A DNA stretch of 64,000 bases from Heterohyrax brucei (GCA_028571685.1 CM053146.1:22355431-22419430); one strand, 5' to 3'. Numbered from the stretch's first letter, positions 1 through 11,020 are shown. The notes: generated by a model from the sequence alone, not told the origin. Numbers and translations: made by a program.

Positions 1-165
1 TTAAGTATAGTTAATGTGTAAAATTTTTAAAAGATTTTTTTAAAGCACCAAAAAAGATAATACCACTGATAGAAACCAATACCAGCACTTTGTCTTATTC
101 CTTTTTAGCATTTTATTATTATAAAATTGAGATATCACTAATATACAGTTTTATTATTAAATCTG
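1..165. other. AT-rich sequence, nothing recognised
   Basis: AT-rich stretch at the window edge. I see no coding signal and no repeat family. It may be a decayed part of the L1 that becomes recognisable just downstream. Confidence 0.4.
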
Positions 166-169
166 TATT

Positions 170-511
170 GTGGGAAGAAGCAAACTTTTTGTTATTCACA
201 GATGGCATGATCTTGCAATACAAAACCCTAGTAGTAGGAATCCTAGAGTAGAAGTAGAAGTCCATGCCAACTGCCCCCTTGTCAATCTTAGTGTTTTCCT
301 CAAATTGATTCTGTTTGAACTACCAGAATTAGTTCTACTAGAACTAATAAGCAAGTTCAGCAAAGTTTCAGGATGTAAGATTGTTATACAAAAATCAATT
401 GTGATTCAATATATCAGCAACAGACAATCTGAAAACAAAATGAAGAAAATGATTCTCTTTATAAAAGCATCAAGAAGAATAAAATACTTAGGAATAAATT
501 TAACAAAATAA
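170..511 (+). pseudogene. L1 ORF2 fragment (RT palm to thumb)
   Basis: A 113-residue open stretch that follows the L1 ORF2 order: degraded metal-binding loop, then the segment ending in KYLGINLTK. Its ATG is incidental, because L1 homology starts at the same place without a real initiation context. It is a relic of the old L1 and has no independent function. The catalytic loop no longer reads FADD. Confidence 0.7.
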
Positions 512-836
512 ATGCAAAAGTTGGACTTTGAAAACTATGAAACATTGCTGAAAGAAATTAAAGAACACCTAAATTAGTGGAAATACATCCCATGTTCATA
601 GATTGGAAGATGGTATTGTTAAAGATGGCTATTCACTCCATACTGATCCACAGATGAGAATAATCCATGTCAGAATCACAGCTGGCTTTTTTTGTTTTTT
701 AAGAAACATAAAAGTTAATCCTAAAATTAATATGGTAATACAAAGGACCCAGAAGAACTAAAACCACCATGCAGAAAAAGAAGAGAGGACACATACCCCA
801 GTTTTAAAACCTACCAAGCTGCCTGCAGTAATCAAG

Positions 837-887
837 CCAGCCAAGTGCTGTCAAGTCGGATCCGCTCATGGCGACCCTAGGGGCCAG
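837..887 (-). mobile_element. 51-bp tail-only AfroSINE/RTE insertion
   Basis: The insert is flanked by a perfect 12-bp direct repeat, gcagtaatcaag, at 825-836 and 888-899. It consists only of the 3' end shared by AfroSINE and RTE, read on the minus strand, with the variant 'ccagccaagtg' at its end. Removing the insert and one repeat restores continuous L1 text. A second copy with the same variant lies at 34520-34566. Confidence 0.75.
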
Positions 888-1921
888 GCAGTAATCAAGA
901 GCGTGTGGTATTAGCATAAGAGAAGACATATAAATCAATGCAATAAAACTGAGAGACCAAAACTAGCCCTCACACTTATGGGCAATTGATTTTCAACAAA
1001 GATGCCAAGATAATTCAGTGGGGGACAGAATAGTCTTTTCAAAAAATGGTTCTTAAATAATTGGAAACCCACCTTATTGCTTTTCCTTATACATTATACA
1101 AAAATTAACCCAATATGGATCACAGATCTAATGTAAGTGCAAACACTATAAAACTCTTTGAAGAAAACATAGGAATAATCTTTGTGAAGCTGGGCAAAGA
1201 CTTCACAGATACAAAACCAGAAGCATAAGCAACAAAAGACAAACAGATATACTGAACTTTATCAAAATTAAAAACTTTTGTGCTGCAAATGATATAAAAA
1301 ATGAAAGGATAACCTACAGAATGGAAGAAAAATTTGCCAACCATGTATCTGATAAAGAACTCATTGCCATAATATATGAGGAATTCTTACAACTAAGTAA
1401 TAAAAGTTAAATAGCCCAATTTAAAACTGGCAAAGGATCTGAATAGATATTTCTCCAACGATATGCAAATGGCCAACACATGCATGAAAAGATGCTCAAT
1501 ATTGTTAGTCATCAGAAAAATTACGTTGAAACTACAGTGAGCCAGCACCTCATACACAGTAGGATTGTGGGAATATAAAATGGTACAACTCCTTTGGAAA
1601 ACAAGTTAGCTATTCTTCATTGGTTAAGCATAGAAATATCAGAATTTCTACTGCTAGGTGTATACCAAAGAGAAATAAAAACACACATCTATACAAAATC
1701 TCATTTATGAATGTTTACAGCAACAGTACTCATCACAGTCCTAAGTGTAAGCAACCTAACTGTTCACTAACTGGTGAATGGGTAAATAAAATGTGGTACA
1801 TCTATACAACAAATTCACAGTGAAAACTATGGATACATGCTACATTGCAGATGAACCTTGGAAACATTACACTAAGTGAAATAAGCCAGTCTCAAAGACC
1901 ACACACTGTTAAGATTCCATT

Positions 1922-2432
1922 GAATCGGAATGTTGATTGTTGTTCCTGCCTCAAGCTGGTCACTAGTGCAAGCACAATAGAAGGAAAAGCTGCCTGATCC
2001 TGTGCCATGTCCATGATCACTTGCAAACGGGACTATTTTGACCCATAGCATTTTCACTGGTTGATTTTCAGAAGTAAGATCATCATCCTTTCCATCTTAA
2101 TCTGGAAGCTCTGCTGAAACTTGTTAAGCACCATAGTTAGACACCCAAGTTTCCACTGACAAACAGGTGACGGCTGTGCATGAGGTATACTGACTAGAAC
2201 CAAACCCAAGTCTAGGAAACTCTGGTGGCCTAATGGTTAGGTGTAACTTCTGCTAAGCAAAGGGCCAGCAGTCTGAATCTGCTGAGTGCTCCTTGGAAAC
2301 TCTACGGAGCATTCTACTCTGTTTTATAGGGTCACAATGGATCGGAATTGACTCAACAGCGGTGGGTTTAGTTTGCTGTTTTGGCTCCTGCATAGAGGAA
2401 TTTTACTACTGAACCACCATTGCCCTCATGGA
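1922..2432 (-). mobile_element. Composite tRNA/RTE-derived SINE (AFRO_LA-like)
   Basis: Read on the minus strand it starts with a tRNA-like head (2432-2385), continues with a segment matching the 5' region of the local RTE (gcttccagattaagatgg near 2110-2090), then ends in an RTE-like tail near 1930. It sits in the old L1, whose text resumes at about 2433. An AfroSINE splits its head at 2213-2384. I recall this composite layout from elephant-type repeats, but the family name is from memory. Confidence 0.6.
2213..2384 (+). mobile_element. AfroSINE
   Basis: Full-length tRNA-derived SINE. The A-box-like 'ggcctaatggttaggtg' is followed by a B-box-like 'gtctgaatctgctgag', then the body 'ccttggaaactctacgg' and the RTE-like tail that reads TAGGGTCACAATGGATCGGAATTGACTC in two parts. 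It lies inside the composite SINE. It is non-coding; polymerase III promoter activity is a family property and is not shown here. Confidence 0.9.
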
Positions 2433-2665
2433 ATGCTTACAATAGGCAAACCGAGCAGATAGAAAGTAGATTGGAGTTTTGAGGTAGAATGGGGTTTGAC
2501 TGCTAATGGGTTCAGGGTTCCCCCTCACCTTCTTTTTGAGGAGTTAGAAATGTTCTAAAACTGATGATTGCACAACCGTGAACATACTAAAAAAACTGAA
2601 TTGTACACTTTAAACAGTTGAATTGTATTATATGAGGACATAGGCTCTACTTGGAATGGTTTACC

Positions 2666-3100
2666 AATCTAGTAGTGTATTAGTATTAAGCTGTTATAAA
2701 TTTTGCATTGTTATAATGTATTTTAATTGATGTGTCTCAAATTCATCTATGTTACTCCTCTTTATCAAATTTAGATTTCCTCAAACCTACCCTTTACCAA
2801 CTAACTCTCAAAAGAGTTCTTTTTGTGACTTGAAGAGAAATATTTCATATGGATCTAAGTTAACACAGGAGGATGTGATATTTTTTACACAGGAAGACGT
2901 GATATCAAATTGGAGTAGACACCTTTCGGAGTGACTTAGTAGCCTATACATTTCTTCTGTGATTACTAATCCACCATAATAATGAGTCTTCACAATCAAT
3001 GTTGTCACCTATGACCTAGCCTCTCTCATCACAGCCAATTGGAGTAGGGTTGAACACTTAATCCAAGAACCATCCTGTGTCATGCAGGCTCTGAGTTCTC
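2666..3100. other. Low-repeat intergenic sequence with a 25-bp tandem duplication
   Basis: No repeat family or coding signal recognised. A short imperfect tandem duplication occurs at about 2864-2906, where 'acacaggaggatgtgatat' is followed by 'acacaggaagacgtgatat'. Confidence 0.5.
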
Positions 3101-3101
3101 T

Positions 3102-3532
3102 TGTTATGGATTGAGCTGTGTTCTCGCAAAACAGATGTTAAAGTTCTAACCCTTATAGGTATAAATATGATCCTGCTTGCAAGAAAGAGATTTTCTTTTG
3201 TTGAAGGTCTTGTCACGGTAGGGTAGATCCAAAACCTAATCACTTTCAAGTGATGTCTTATTACTTTTCACAAAAAGCAGAATAGGAACAGATGTACATA
3301 CAGTGGGAAAATACACACCGTCGAACTACCTACCCACAAACAAAAGAAAACCAAAGATTTCTGGTAAACCGCAGAAACTAGGGGTGAGGCCCACAGTAGT
3401 AATCAATAGGCGTAGACTCTAGTTAGGACTTTTAGACTCCAGAAACATGAGGAAACAAATTCCTGTTCTTAAAAGACATCATTTGTTGCATTTCTGTTAT
3501 TGCAGATCCAGCAAAGTAAGATACTTCTCATA
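3102..3532 (+). mobile_element. Degraded MaLR/ERVL-like LTR
   Basis: Starts with 'tgttatggattgagctgtg' and ends near 'tttctgttattgcag', the two ends of the LTR family seen better at 13728-14187 and 20808-21301. The middle is heavily diverged. I could not confirm a target-site duplication. Confidence 0.5.
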
Positions 3533-3848
3533 ACTGACTTAAAGTAACACTTTCAATTTACCCCTGAGGAGGCTAGTAGTACATCTTCCTCAGTTCCTCA
3601 TTCCTTTGCCAAAAATGTCTATCAGTCTATCTACCTACCTATCTACCTAGAAACCTTCAAAACCTGGTACAGTCAAGAACTGCCTTCATCCTCCAGTGGT
3701 TCCTGAGAAGATAGAAAGTGAAGTCTTCATCACAAGAGGCTAGCAGTCATTCTTGACTAACACACCGTAGCACAGCAAGCTGATCTTCTTCCACTTTAGA
3801 AAAGCTCATGACCTGGAGTACCAAGGAAACATCACTGACAACCAGTGT
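3533..3848. other. Intergenic sequence with a short tetranucleotide run
   Basis: No gene or repeat family recognised, apart from a short run of cta/cctac-type tetranucleotides at about 3620-3650. Confidence 0.5.
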
Positions 3849-4304
3849 TTTTGTTGCTGTTAGGTGCTGTCAAGTCAGTTCTGACTCACAGCAACCCTAT
3901 GAACAATAGAACAAAACACTGCTCAGTCTTGCACCATGTCCATGATTGTTTTTATGGGTTTAACCATTGTTGCAGCTACTGTGTCAATCTGTCTTACCTA
4001 GGGTCTTTTTCACTTATCCTTCAATTTACCAAGCACGATGTGCTTCTCCAGGGACTGGTCCTTTCTGACAACATGTCCAAGTTATGTAAGATGCAGCCTT
4101 GCCATCTTTGCTTCCAAGGAGCGCTCTGGTTGTATTTCTTCCAGAACAGATTTGCTTGTTCTTTTGGTGGTCCATGGTACATTCAACATTCTTCTCCAGC
4201 ACCACAATTCAAAGGCATTAGTTATTCTTTGTTCATTGTCCAGCTTTCGTAGGCATATCATACAATGGAAAATACCATGGCTTTGGTCACGCACACTTTA
4301 ATCT

Positions 4305-4652
4305 TCAAGGTGACTTCTTTACTTTTGAGTACTTTAAAGAGATCCTTTGCAGCAGCTTTTCCCAGTGCAATGCATCTTTCGATTTCTTGACTGCTGCTTT
4401 CCTGGGCATTGATTGTGGATCCAAGTCAAATGAAATCTTGACAACGTCAATCCTTTCTCCATTTATGATGGTGTTGCTTACTGGTCCAGTTGTGAAGATT
4501 TTTGTTTTCTTGATGCTGAAGTGCAATCCATACTGAAGGATGTGGTCCTTCATCTTCATCCGTAAGGGTTTCAACTCTTCTTCACTTCCAGCAAGTAAGG
4601 TGGTGTTGTCTGTGTGATGTAGGTTGTTAGTGAGTGTTCTTCCAATCCTCAC
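4305..4652 (-). pseudogene. RTE reverse transcriptase fragment
   Basis: A 115-residue frame with the RTE RT palm: 'NLHHTDNTTLLA' stands where the family has a Y/F-A-D-D loop, followed by the conserved 'IKKTKIF' and 'INGERIDVV'. The loop reads H-T-D-N, so one metal-binding Asp is lost and catalysis would fail. The start codon is incidental. Confidence 0.8.
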
Positions 4653-5314
4653 GCCTCATTCTTCTTTGTACAAACCAGCTTCTCAGGTTATCTGCTCAGC
4701 ACAGAGACTGAAAAGTTGTGGTGAAAGAAAACAACTCTGATGCACATCTTTTCTGACTTTAAACCCTGTGGTGTCCCCTTGTTGTGTCCACACATCTGCC
4801 TCTTAATCCATGTCTAGATCCCTTAAGAGCACAATTAAGTGTTCTGGAATTCTCATTTTATTCAATGTTAGTCATAATTTGTTATGATCCACACAGTTGA
4901 ATGCCTTTGCATAGTTAGTGAAACACATGTAAACATCTTTCTGGTAACTCTGTTTTCACCCAAGATCTATCTGACTCAGCGATGATATCCCTGGTTCCAC
5001 ATCCTCTTCTGAATCCAACTTGAATTTCTAACAGTTACTTGTCAATATATGTTGTAGTTGCTCTTGAATGCTCTTGAGTAAAATTTTATTTGTATGTTAT
5101 TCTAACAATATTGTTTCATAATTTCCACATTCAGTTGAATCACCTTTCTTTGGAATGGGCATAAATACAGATCACTTCCAGTCAGTTGGCCAGGTAGCTG
5201 TCCTCTAAATTTTGTGGCATAGGTGAGTGAGCACTTTCAGTACTGCATCTGTTTATTGAAATATCTCAGTTGATACTCCATCAATTCCCGGACCCTTGTT
5301 TTTTGCCAATGCCT

Positions 5315-5838
5315 TCAATGCAGTTTCAACTCTTTCTTTAGTACCAATGGTTTCTGATCATACGCTGCCTCTTCAAATGGCCGAACATTGATCAGTCCTT
5401 TCTGGTATAATGACTTTGTGTACTCATTCCATCTTCTTTTGATGCTTCCTGAGTCGTTCAGTATTTTCCCTACAGAATCCTTCACTATTGAAACTTGAGA
5501 CTTGAATGTTTTCTTCAATTCTTTCACTTGAGAAATGCCCAAAGTGTTCTTCTCTTCTGGCTTTCCATTTCCAGCTCTTTGCACATGTCATTATAATACT
5601 TTAATTTGTCTTCTAGAGCTGAGCTTTGAAATCTTCTATTTAGGTCTTTTACTTTTTCATTCCTTCTTTTTGCTTTAGCTGTTTGATGTTTGAGAGTAAG
5701 TTTCAGAGTCTCTTCTGAGATCCAATTTGGTGTTTTCCTTCTTTCCTGTCTTTTTAATGACCTCTTGCTCTCTTCATGGATGATGTCTTGGATATCATTC
5801 CACGATTCATCTGGTCTTCGGTCATTAGTGATCAACAC
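5315..5838 (-). pseudogene. RTE linker region between endonuclease and RT, frameshifted
   Basis: Two overlapping frames (5524-5838 and 5315-5584) carry basic, Lys/Arg-rich text that follows RTE order between the endonuclease and the RT ('KYYNDMCKELEMESQKRR', then 'KILNDSGSIKRRWNEYTKSL'). The frame change near 5550 is a frameshift. The same block is seen at 62480-63065 in the second RTE. Confidence 0.75.
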
Positions 5839-5864
5839 ATCAAATCTGTTCTTGAGATGGTCTT

Positions 5865-6189
5865 TTTTTAAAAAATACTTTTTTTACTATGAGTGAGAAT
5901 ATGCAATTCCATATAAATTTGCATACCCACCAATGAGTGGGTCCCACTACTCTCCCTGCCTAGTGACAGCATACTCCTCTTCTCTGTACATGTCATGTTC
6001 TCCTAACAATCTCCTACTCCCTCCTCTCCACCCTATTCCCCATGTCCAGTAAGAGGTCAGCTGGATGACATCCTATAGATGCGTAGAACCGTAAAGTGCA
6101 TACATGATATGGTTGCTCTGTGTCACCAAGTCCAATCCATTTCTGCCTGAAGAGTTGACCTCCCTTATGATTTATGGACAGGGGCAGCA
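5865..6189 (-). mobile_element. 5'-truncated L1 3' end inserted in the RTE
   Basis: A 325-bp piece of the L1 3' UTR, with its poly(A) appearing as the T run at 5864-5870. It is flanked by the 13-bp target duplication ttgagatggtctt at 5852-5864 and 6190-6202. RTE text continues directly after the second copy. The same L1 3' UTR occurs at 49364-50433 and 19105-20206. It is non-coding. Confidence 0.9.
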
Positions 6190-6397
6190 TTGAGATGGTC
6201 TTTACACACAGAAAGGATATACCCAAAGTCACACTTTGACTCTCATGGACTTGTTCTAATTTTCTTCAGTTTCAATTTGAATTTGTACATGAGCAATTGT
6301 ACACAGTCTGCACCTGTTCTTGTTCTGACTGCTGATATAGAACTTTTCCATTGTCTTTTTCCACAGATGTAGTCAATTTAGTTCCTGTGTATTCCAT

Positions 6398-6800
6398 CTA
6401 GTGGGGTAAATCTGTAGAGTTGCCATTTCTGTTGGTTAAAAAAGTATTTGCAATTAAGAAGTCATTAGCCTTGCAAAATTGTATCATGTGATCTCCACCA
6501 TTATTTCTATCAAGGCTGTATTTTCCAACCACTGATCCTTCTTCTTTGTTCCCAACTTTTGCATTCCAGTGACCAGTCCTGATTGCATGTTCAATCAATT
6601 TCAGACTGTAGAAGCTGGTAAAAATCTTCAGCATCTTCATCTTTGGCCTTAGTGGTTGGTGTGTAAATTTGAATAGCAGTTGTATTAACTGGCCTTCTTT
6701 GTAGACATATAAATGCTATCCTATCACTGACAGCATTGTACTTCAGGATGGATCTTAAAATGTTCTTTTTGATGATGAATGCAACACTGTTCCTATTCAA
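6398..6800 (-). pseudogene. RTE endonuclease fragment
   Basis: Two overlapping minus frames cover the AP-like endonuclease. 6591-6800 has 'NSVAFIIKKNILRSILKYN' and 'IQIYTPTTKAKDED'. 6398-6640 has 'TGHWNAKVGNKEEGSVVGKY', where the family has a G-D-W/F-N-A-K-V-G catalytic stretch. The Asp before W-N is replaced by His, so nuclease activity is probably lost. A frameshift near 6600 separates the two. Confidence 0.8.
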
Positions 6801-7350
6801 GTTTCTGTTCTCAGCATAGTAGACTGTATCATTGTCAGCTTCAAAATGGCCAGAACTGGTCCATTTCAGTTCACTAATGCCTAGGAGATCCCTGTTTATG
6901 TTTTTTCATTTCAGTTTTGATGATTTTCAATTTTCCTAGATTCATACTTCATGTATCCCATGTTCCGATTATTAATGGGTGTTTGCAGCTGTTTCTTCTC
7001 ATTTTGAGTCATGTCACATCAGCAGATGAAGATCCCGAAGGCTTTATTCCACCTATGTTGTTAAAGTCGACTCTACTTTGAGGAGGCAGCTTTTCCCTAG
7101 TCATCTTCTGAGTGTCTTCCAACCTGGGGGCTCATTTTCCAGCACTACATCTGACAACGTTCCACTGCTATTCATAAAGTATTTCCTGGCTAATTCTTTT
7201 CAGAAGTGGACTGCTGGGTTCTTCTTCCTAGTCTGTCTTAGTCTGGAAGCTCAGCTGAAACCTCTCTGCCATGGGTGACCCTTTTGGTACCTAAATACCA
7301 GTAATATAGTTTCAGCATCACAGCAACAAGAAAGCCTCCACTGACAGCCA

Positions 7351-7784
7351 AGTAGGGTCTGCTCACTCTATTTTTACCCTCCTTACCTGATGCCATTATC
7401 TTCCTTACCTGATGCTGTTACACTCTTTACCTGACAACCAGTGGTTCCCGAAATTTTGTGAGTCGTTAATTCTTTTGAGAACCTGAAGCAATCTATAGAA
7501 GATTCTATCCTAATTTTTTTTTTTAAATAGGTATGTGCACTCGTCTATTTCTGGCTATCACTTTAGGAAGAAGTTCATAGAACCAATGAAGCCCAGGCAC
7601 ACGGACACAAAGCCAAGGACCCCTTCCACGGGTATACTAGTATTTTACTTGCTCTTTTAACAGAGTATCTCATTACATTTTTGAAGGCAGGGCCCAGACA
7701 GATTCACAGTTGATGTAAAAAAATGTTCTTGAAGAGACTTGATTGGCTACTGACTGTTAATCTCGAGTGAAGTCTAAGTTAGTG
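7351..7784. other. Low-repeat intergenic sequence
   Basis: No gene seen. A short run of three variants of 'ccttacctgatgcc', spaced 20-25 bp apart, occurs at 7378-7435. Confidence 0.5.
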
Positions 7785-8590
7785 TACTTAAGGTTCTATT
7801 CTTGGCCCTGTCCTATTCAACATACATATATTTTTTTTAACTAGTGGCTTAATATAAAGAAGATTTAGTTGGTCTGAAATTGACATGAAATTTATACAAG
7901 CAACTGATACTCTGGATGACAGGATCGAGATAGAAAAATATCTCAGCGGATTGGATGATGGGAAATTAACATGAGGCAAAAACCATAGCAAAGCATAAAC
8001 GTACTGAGGTTAGAAGTCAATTGTCCAAGTCCAAAGTCAGAAGCCTCATTTGTCCAAAAAAGATGAAGGGAACTTGTGGACTGTGCTCTCACTGTGAATT
8101 GTTCAAGAGACAGGAGTGCCCCAAAGCCGTAAGGACCTCAGGTTGTATTACTGATAGGAATGTAGCTGGCTTATCCCATGGGGGATCACTGCCCTAGTAT
8201 ACTCAAAAGTCTTCTGAGGTCTGTTCACAGGTCAAGGGCCTGCATTTGGCAAAATGTGTTGAAGAACAGGATTATGTCCAGAGAAGCAAGTCTAGGAAGT
8301 TCAAGAGACGTGTATTCATGTGACTTGAAGGCAGTTTGAAAGAATCAAGACTTTACCCTGGAAAAGAGATGACTTTCCTGGGGTGAGAGTAGAGGACTGT
8401 CCTTGAAATATCTGACAAGCTTCGTATGAAGGATAACCAGATGTAATGGTGCCTCTAAGACAACGTGAGTTAGTTAACAGCAGAATGGGCTGCCTTAGGG
8501 AGAAATGAGCTTCCAGTAACTGGTGATGTTTAAGGACAAGCTTCACCTATAGGGGCAGCAGAGGGTTGGACTTGACCTGGGAAGGCAGCT
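7785..8590 (+). mobile_element. L3/CR1 LINE relic (RT tail and 3' end)
   Basis: Plus-strand text follows CR1/L3 order: 'cctgtcctattcaacat' (RT upstream of the palm loop), 'gatactctggatgacagg', then the diagnostic 3' end around 8480-8580 with 'gaatgggctgcctta' and 'gggttggacttgacct'. Many frameshifts. This is an ancient mammalian element, far older than the L1 and RTE copies around it. Confidence 0.7.
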
Positions 8591-9437
8591 AGTTCTGGCT
8601 GCCAAGAGTGTGGGGATGAGAAAGCTCATCAAGCCACTTCCAGGCTCAGCAGACCAGTTACTGACCCAGCAGTAGGTAGTGATGGCACTTATTGCTGTTT
8701 CTTAGCCAACCCTTTCCCAAGATTCCTTATTGTTCTAAGGCTGTATAATATACCTTTCTGTATCCCCAGCAAACTTCTTTTCTGTCTGTCTATGCATTCA
8801 CACACAGTCTGTTTGTTTCTCATACAGATGTATTTTGCACACAGGTGTGTTTGTATGTGTGCATGTTCTTTATGGTGATGCTGTCAACTACTATGGTGGA
8901 AATGGGGCCCTGTAGCAAACTCTCTGTGGTCAGGTCTCATGTCATTATCCAACTTCACTTTCCAATTTGGACAAGACTCAGTCTGGATTCCAGCCCCTAT
9001 GGTCTCCTTGTGGTCCTGTACACCAGCCACATTTCCTCTTTCCTCTGTGCTGTCAAAGTTCTATCTCCTGAAATGATCCTTCGCTTCTCTGCCAAGTCCT
9101 CTCCCACCCATCCCAGACCCGGCAGGCGCCTCTCCCTACTTGATGCTGGCCTCAGTGGTCCCAGACCTGCCAATCCGTCTCTTCTGAGAGCTGCAGCACT
9201 GGGAAACTGCTGGACAGGGCATCTCTGAGATCTCAGCTGCACCTCTTAAGGAATGAGGATGGACTTCTAGAGTGGTTGATGGAAATTAGCTTCTTTGGCA
9301 TCTCAGTTGGGTTGCCCAAAACTAGAGCCTAAGGTAAGACTGGGGACAGTAAGTTTATTCGGGAGATGGTCCAAAAAGGAGCAGGACTAAGTAAGTAGAA
9401 AGAATGAAAGCACAAAGCATGAAAGCCAACATAAAAC
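8591..9437. other. Low-repeat intergenic sequence
   Basis: Holds a TG-rich patch at 8770-8870 and open frames on both strands (8845-9228 plus, 8997-9242 minus) that resemble no protein I know and overlap antisense. I see no splice-bounded exon or family signature. Confidence 0.5.
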
Positions 9438-9655
9438 TGAGTTATCGGGCCAATCCACTGCTTGTCTGTTGCACTGTGATGGCTTGCTTGTTGCTATCAT
9501 GCTGGAAGCGATGGTACCAGTATTTCAAATATCAGCTGGATCACCCATAGTGGACAGGTTTCAACAGAGCTTCTAGACCAAGACAGAATAGGAGGAAAAG
9601 CCTGGTGATCTAATTCCACACATTAGCTAGTGAAAGCCTTATGACTCTGGGCGTT
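9438..9655 (+). mobile_element. RTE 5'-region fragment
   Basis: Matches, on the plus strand, the 5' part of the minus-strand RTE at 7345-7215: 'gctggaagcgatggtacc', 'agtatttcaaatatcagc', 'aggtttcaacagagc', 'aaagcctggtgatcta'. Only the 5' region is present. It has no coding content. Confidence 0.75.
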
Positions 9656-10785
9656 GTCCATGGGAGCATTTATTTCCTGCATTTTTGGATACCTGTGTTT
9701 TCAGGCTACATGGAGCAGGCCTGAAGCAGGAAAAGAGAGACTAGCTTGTCTTTCAACTGGCCCATGTCAGCGTGAGTTTGAGCTTGCTTGTGACATCACC
9801 CAAGCTCCCTCATACCACCCTCCCTTCTCCCACCAGCTAAAGTCAGAGGTGAGCTGGGGGTAAATGGTTCAGGATGCCAAAAGTCTGTGCTATAGCAAAC
9901 ACACTTTCTCCAAGGCTACTTCATATTTTCTGCTCAGTGTTTATATCTCACTCCTTGGTTGACTGATTAATTAGTTGACTGAGCAATTTACTAAGCTAAG
10001 TCTTTACGATTTCTGTCCTGAAAGTAATATCTCCTTTTAGGAACACTTTGAAGTTTCCTAACAGTCTTGTGGAGCATTCTAACCTCCAGTGTATGCTGTA
10101 CACATCCCAATGATAAAGTCTTTAATAACTACAGGATGAGTTGGCAGAATGATTTAGATCTAAAGTCCAGAGCAAGGCAATTACATCTAGCTCCCAGCTT
10201 AAAAAATTGAGTAATCTTTATCTGAATGTTTAAAAGTATGTTAAAATTATAGCGTCAAGTGTCAAATGTGGCGATGACTTATCCTGCCCATGTGAGAGGT
10301 GGCGTCAAGATGTTAGGACCTTAATATGTACCACCTAAAGGTTACAAACATCTGATGCCATCTGGTGTGCTAATTGTACTTTTATCGATCACATTGGGAA
10401 TCTGAATAGCATCAGGGAAATGAAATTCTTGAGGCCAGCCTTTCTGCCACAGACCTTCCTCATCTCCTCTGGAGAAATGAGACATCTGCAGGAGGAATTC
10501 ATCTCCAGGGGCTTGCTGTCCTGTTAAATTATTTCTATTATTTCTATTTCTCATTAATTCCTGTCTTCCTCTTGCCCACACCACCACCCCTTCTGTGCCC
10601 TCCCTTGCTTGACCAAGTCACATCAAGCTGTCAGACTCACCTGTTCTGAGAGCGCTCTCCCGCTGCTCCTCTGAACTCCCTTCCATCTGAGTCACAAGGC
10701 TCCTGGGACAAGGCAATCAGGGCTTAATTACATCTTTCCCTTGTTACCTGCTAATTGCCTCATCTATGACTCTTGTGACTCCATG
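9656..10785. other. Low-repeat intergenic sequence
   Basis: No gene or mobile element recognised. Short reading frames here lack any family resemblance. Confidence 0.5.
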
Positions 10786-11020
10786 AAAGATGCCACCTTT
10801 TGGCATATACTGAAAACAGGGCTCCCACCCCAGATATACTGAATTGATGCCTCAGATGTATTGAATCAGAATCTACATTTTAACAAGCTATGCAAGTGAT
10901 TCATGTGGCTTCCTTCTTAGAAATGCAAATGCTAAGCAGGGAATTTGTTAGCATGGAGCTTCCTCAGTAGGGGCTCAAACTAAACTGAGGTGGTTTGAAA
11001 CCCTGGTTGAGAAAGCTGTG
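10786..11020 (+). mobile_element. MER5-like hAT-Charlie relic
   Basis: The text 'cagatgtattgaatcagaatctac' (in two parts), 'attttaacaagctatgc' and 'aagtgattcatgtgg' follows the MER5A-type non-autonomous hAT pattern, and 10975-11020 resembles its other end. No terminal duplication could be confirmed. Confidence 0.45.

Larger units (their letters stand above)
166..2665 (+). mobile_element. Old L1 (L1M-like) ORF2 3' part and 3' UTR, interrupted twice
   Basis: Reverse-transcriptase region of L1 ORF2 followed by the C-terminal part and the 3' UTR. Around 195-235 the plus strand encodes a decayed version of the catalytic FADD loop, reading roughly F-T-D-G. Near 480-510 it encodes the L1 phrase KYLGINLTK. 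The 3' UTR ends near 2580-2640 with the L1M-type text around 'ttgtacactttaaa'. Many stops and frameshifts make it non-functional. It is interrupted by a 51-bp insertion at 837-887 and by a composite SINE at about 1922-2432. L1 text resumes on both sides of each. Confidence 0.8.
3849..7350 (-). mobile_element. Near full-length RTE-clade LINE (RTE1_LA-like)
   Basis: Minus-strand RTE: the 3' end is at 3849 and the 5' end near 7350, about 3.2 kb once the 325-bp L1 insertion at 5865-6189 is removed. That is close to the usual length of an RTE LINE. In minus-strand order one sees the 5' region (7350-7215), an apurinic-type endonuclease (about 6800-6400), the linker and reverse transcriptase (about 5840-4300), and the 3' end that AfroSINEs share. 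The reading frame is broken into at least four pieces and the RT metal-binding loop is lost, so it is dead. Related pieces lie at 9438-9655, 20305-20790 and 61163-63890. Confidence 0.9.

Noticed and set aside
3845-4301. Plus-strand frames of 135 and 87 residues
   Set aside because: Antisense to the RTE 3' region; the minus strand carries the recognisable RTE order.
8845-9242. A 127-residue plus frame and an 81-residue minus frame in low-repeat sequence
   Set aside because: They overlap antisense, show no motif, signal peptide or splice context that I can recognise, and lie in a locally G+C-richer patch where stop codons are rarer.
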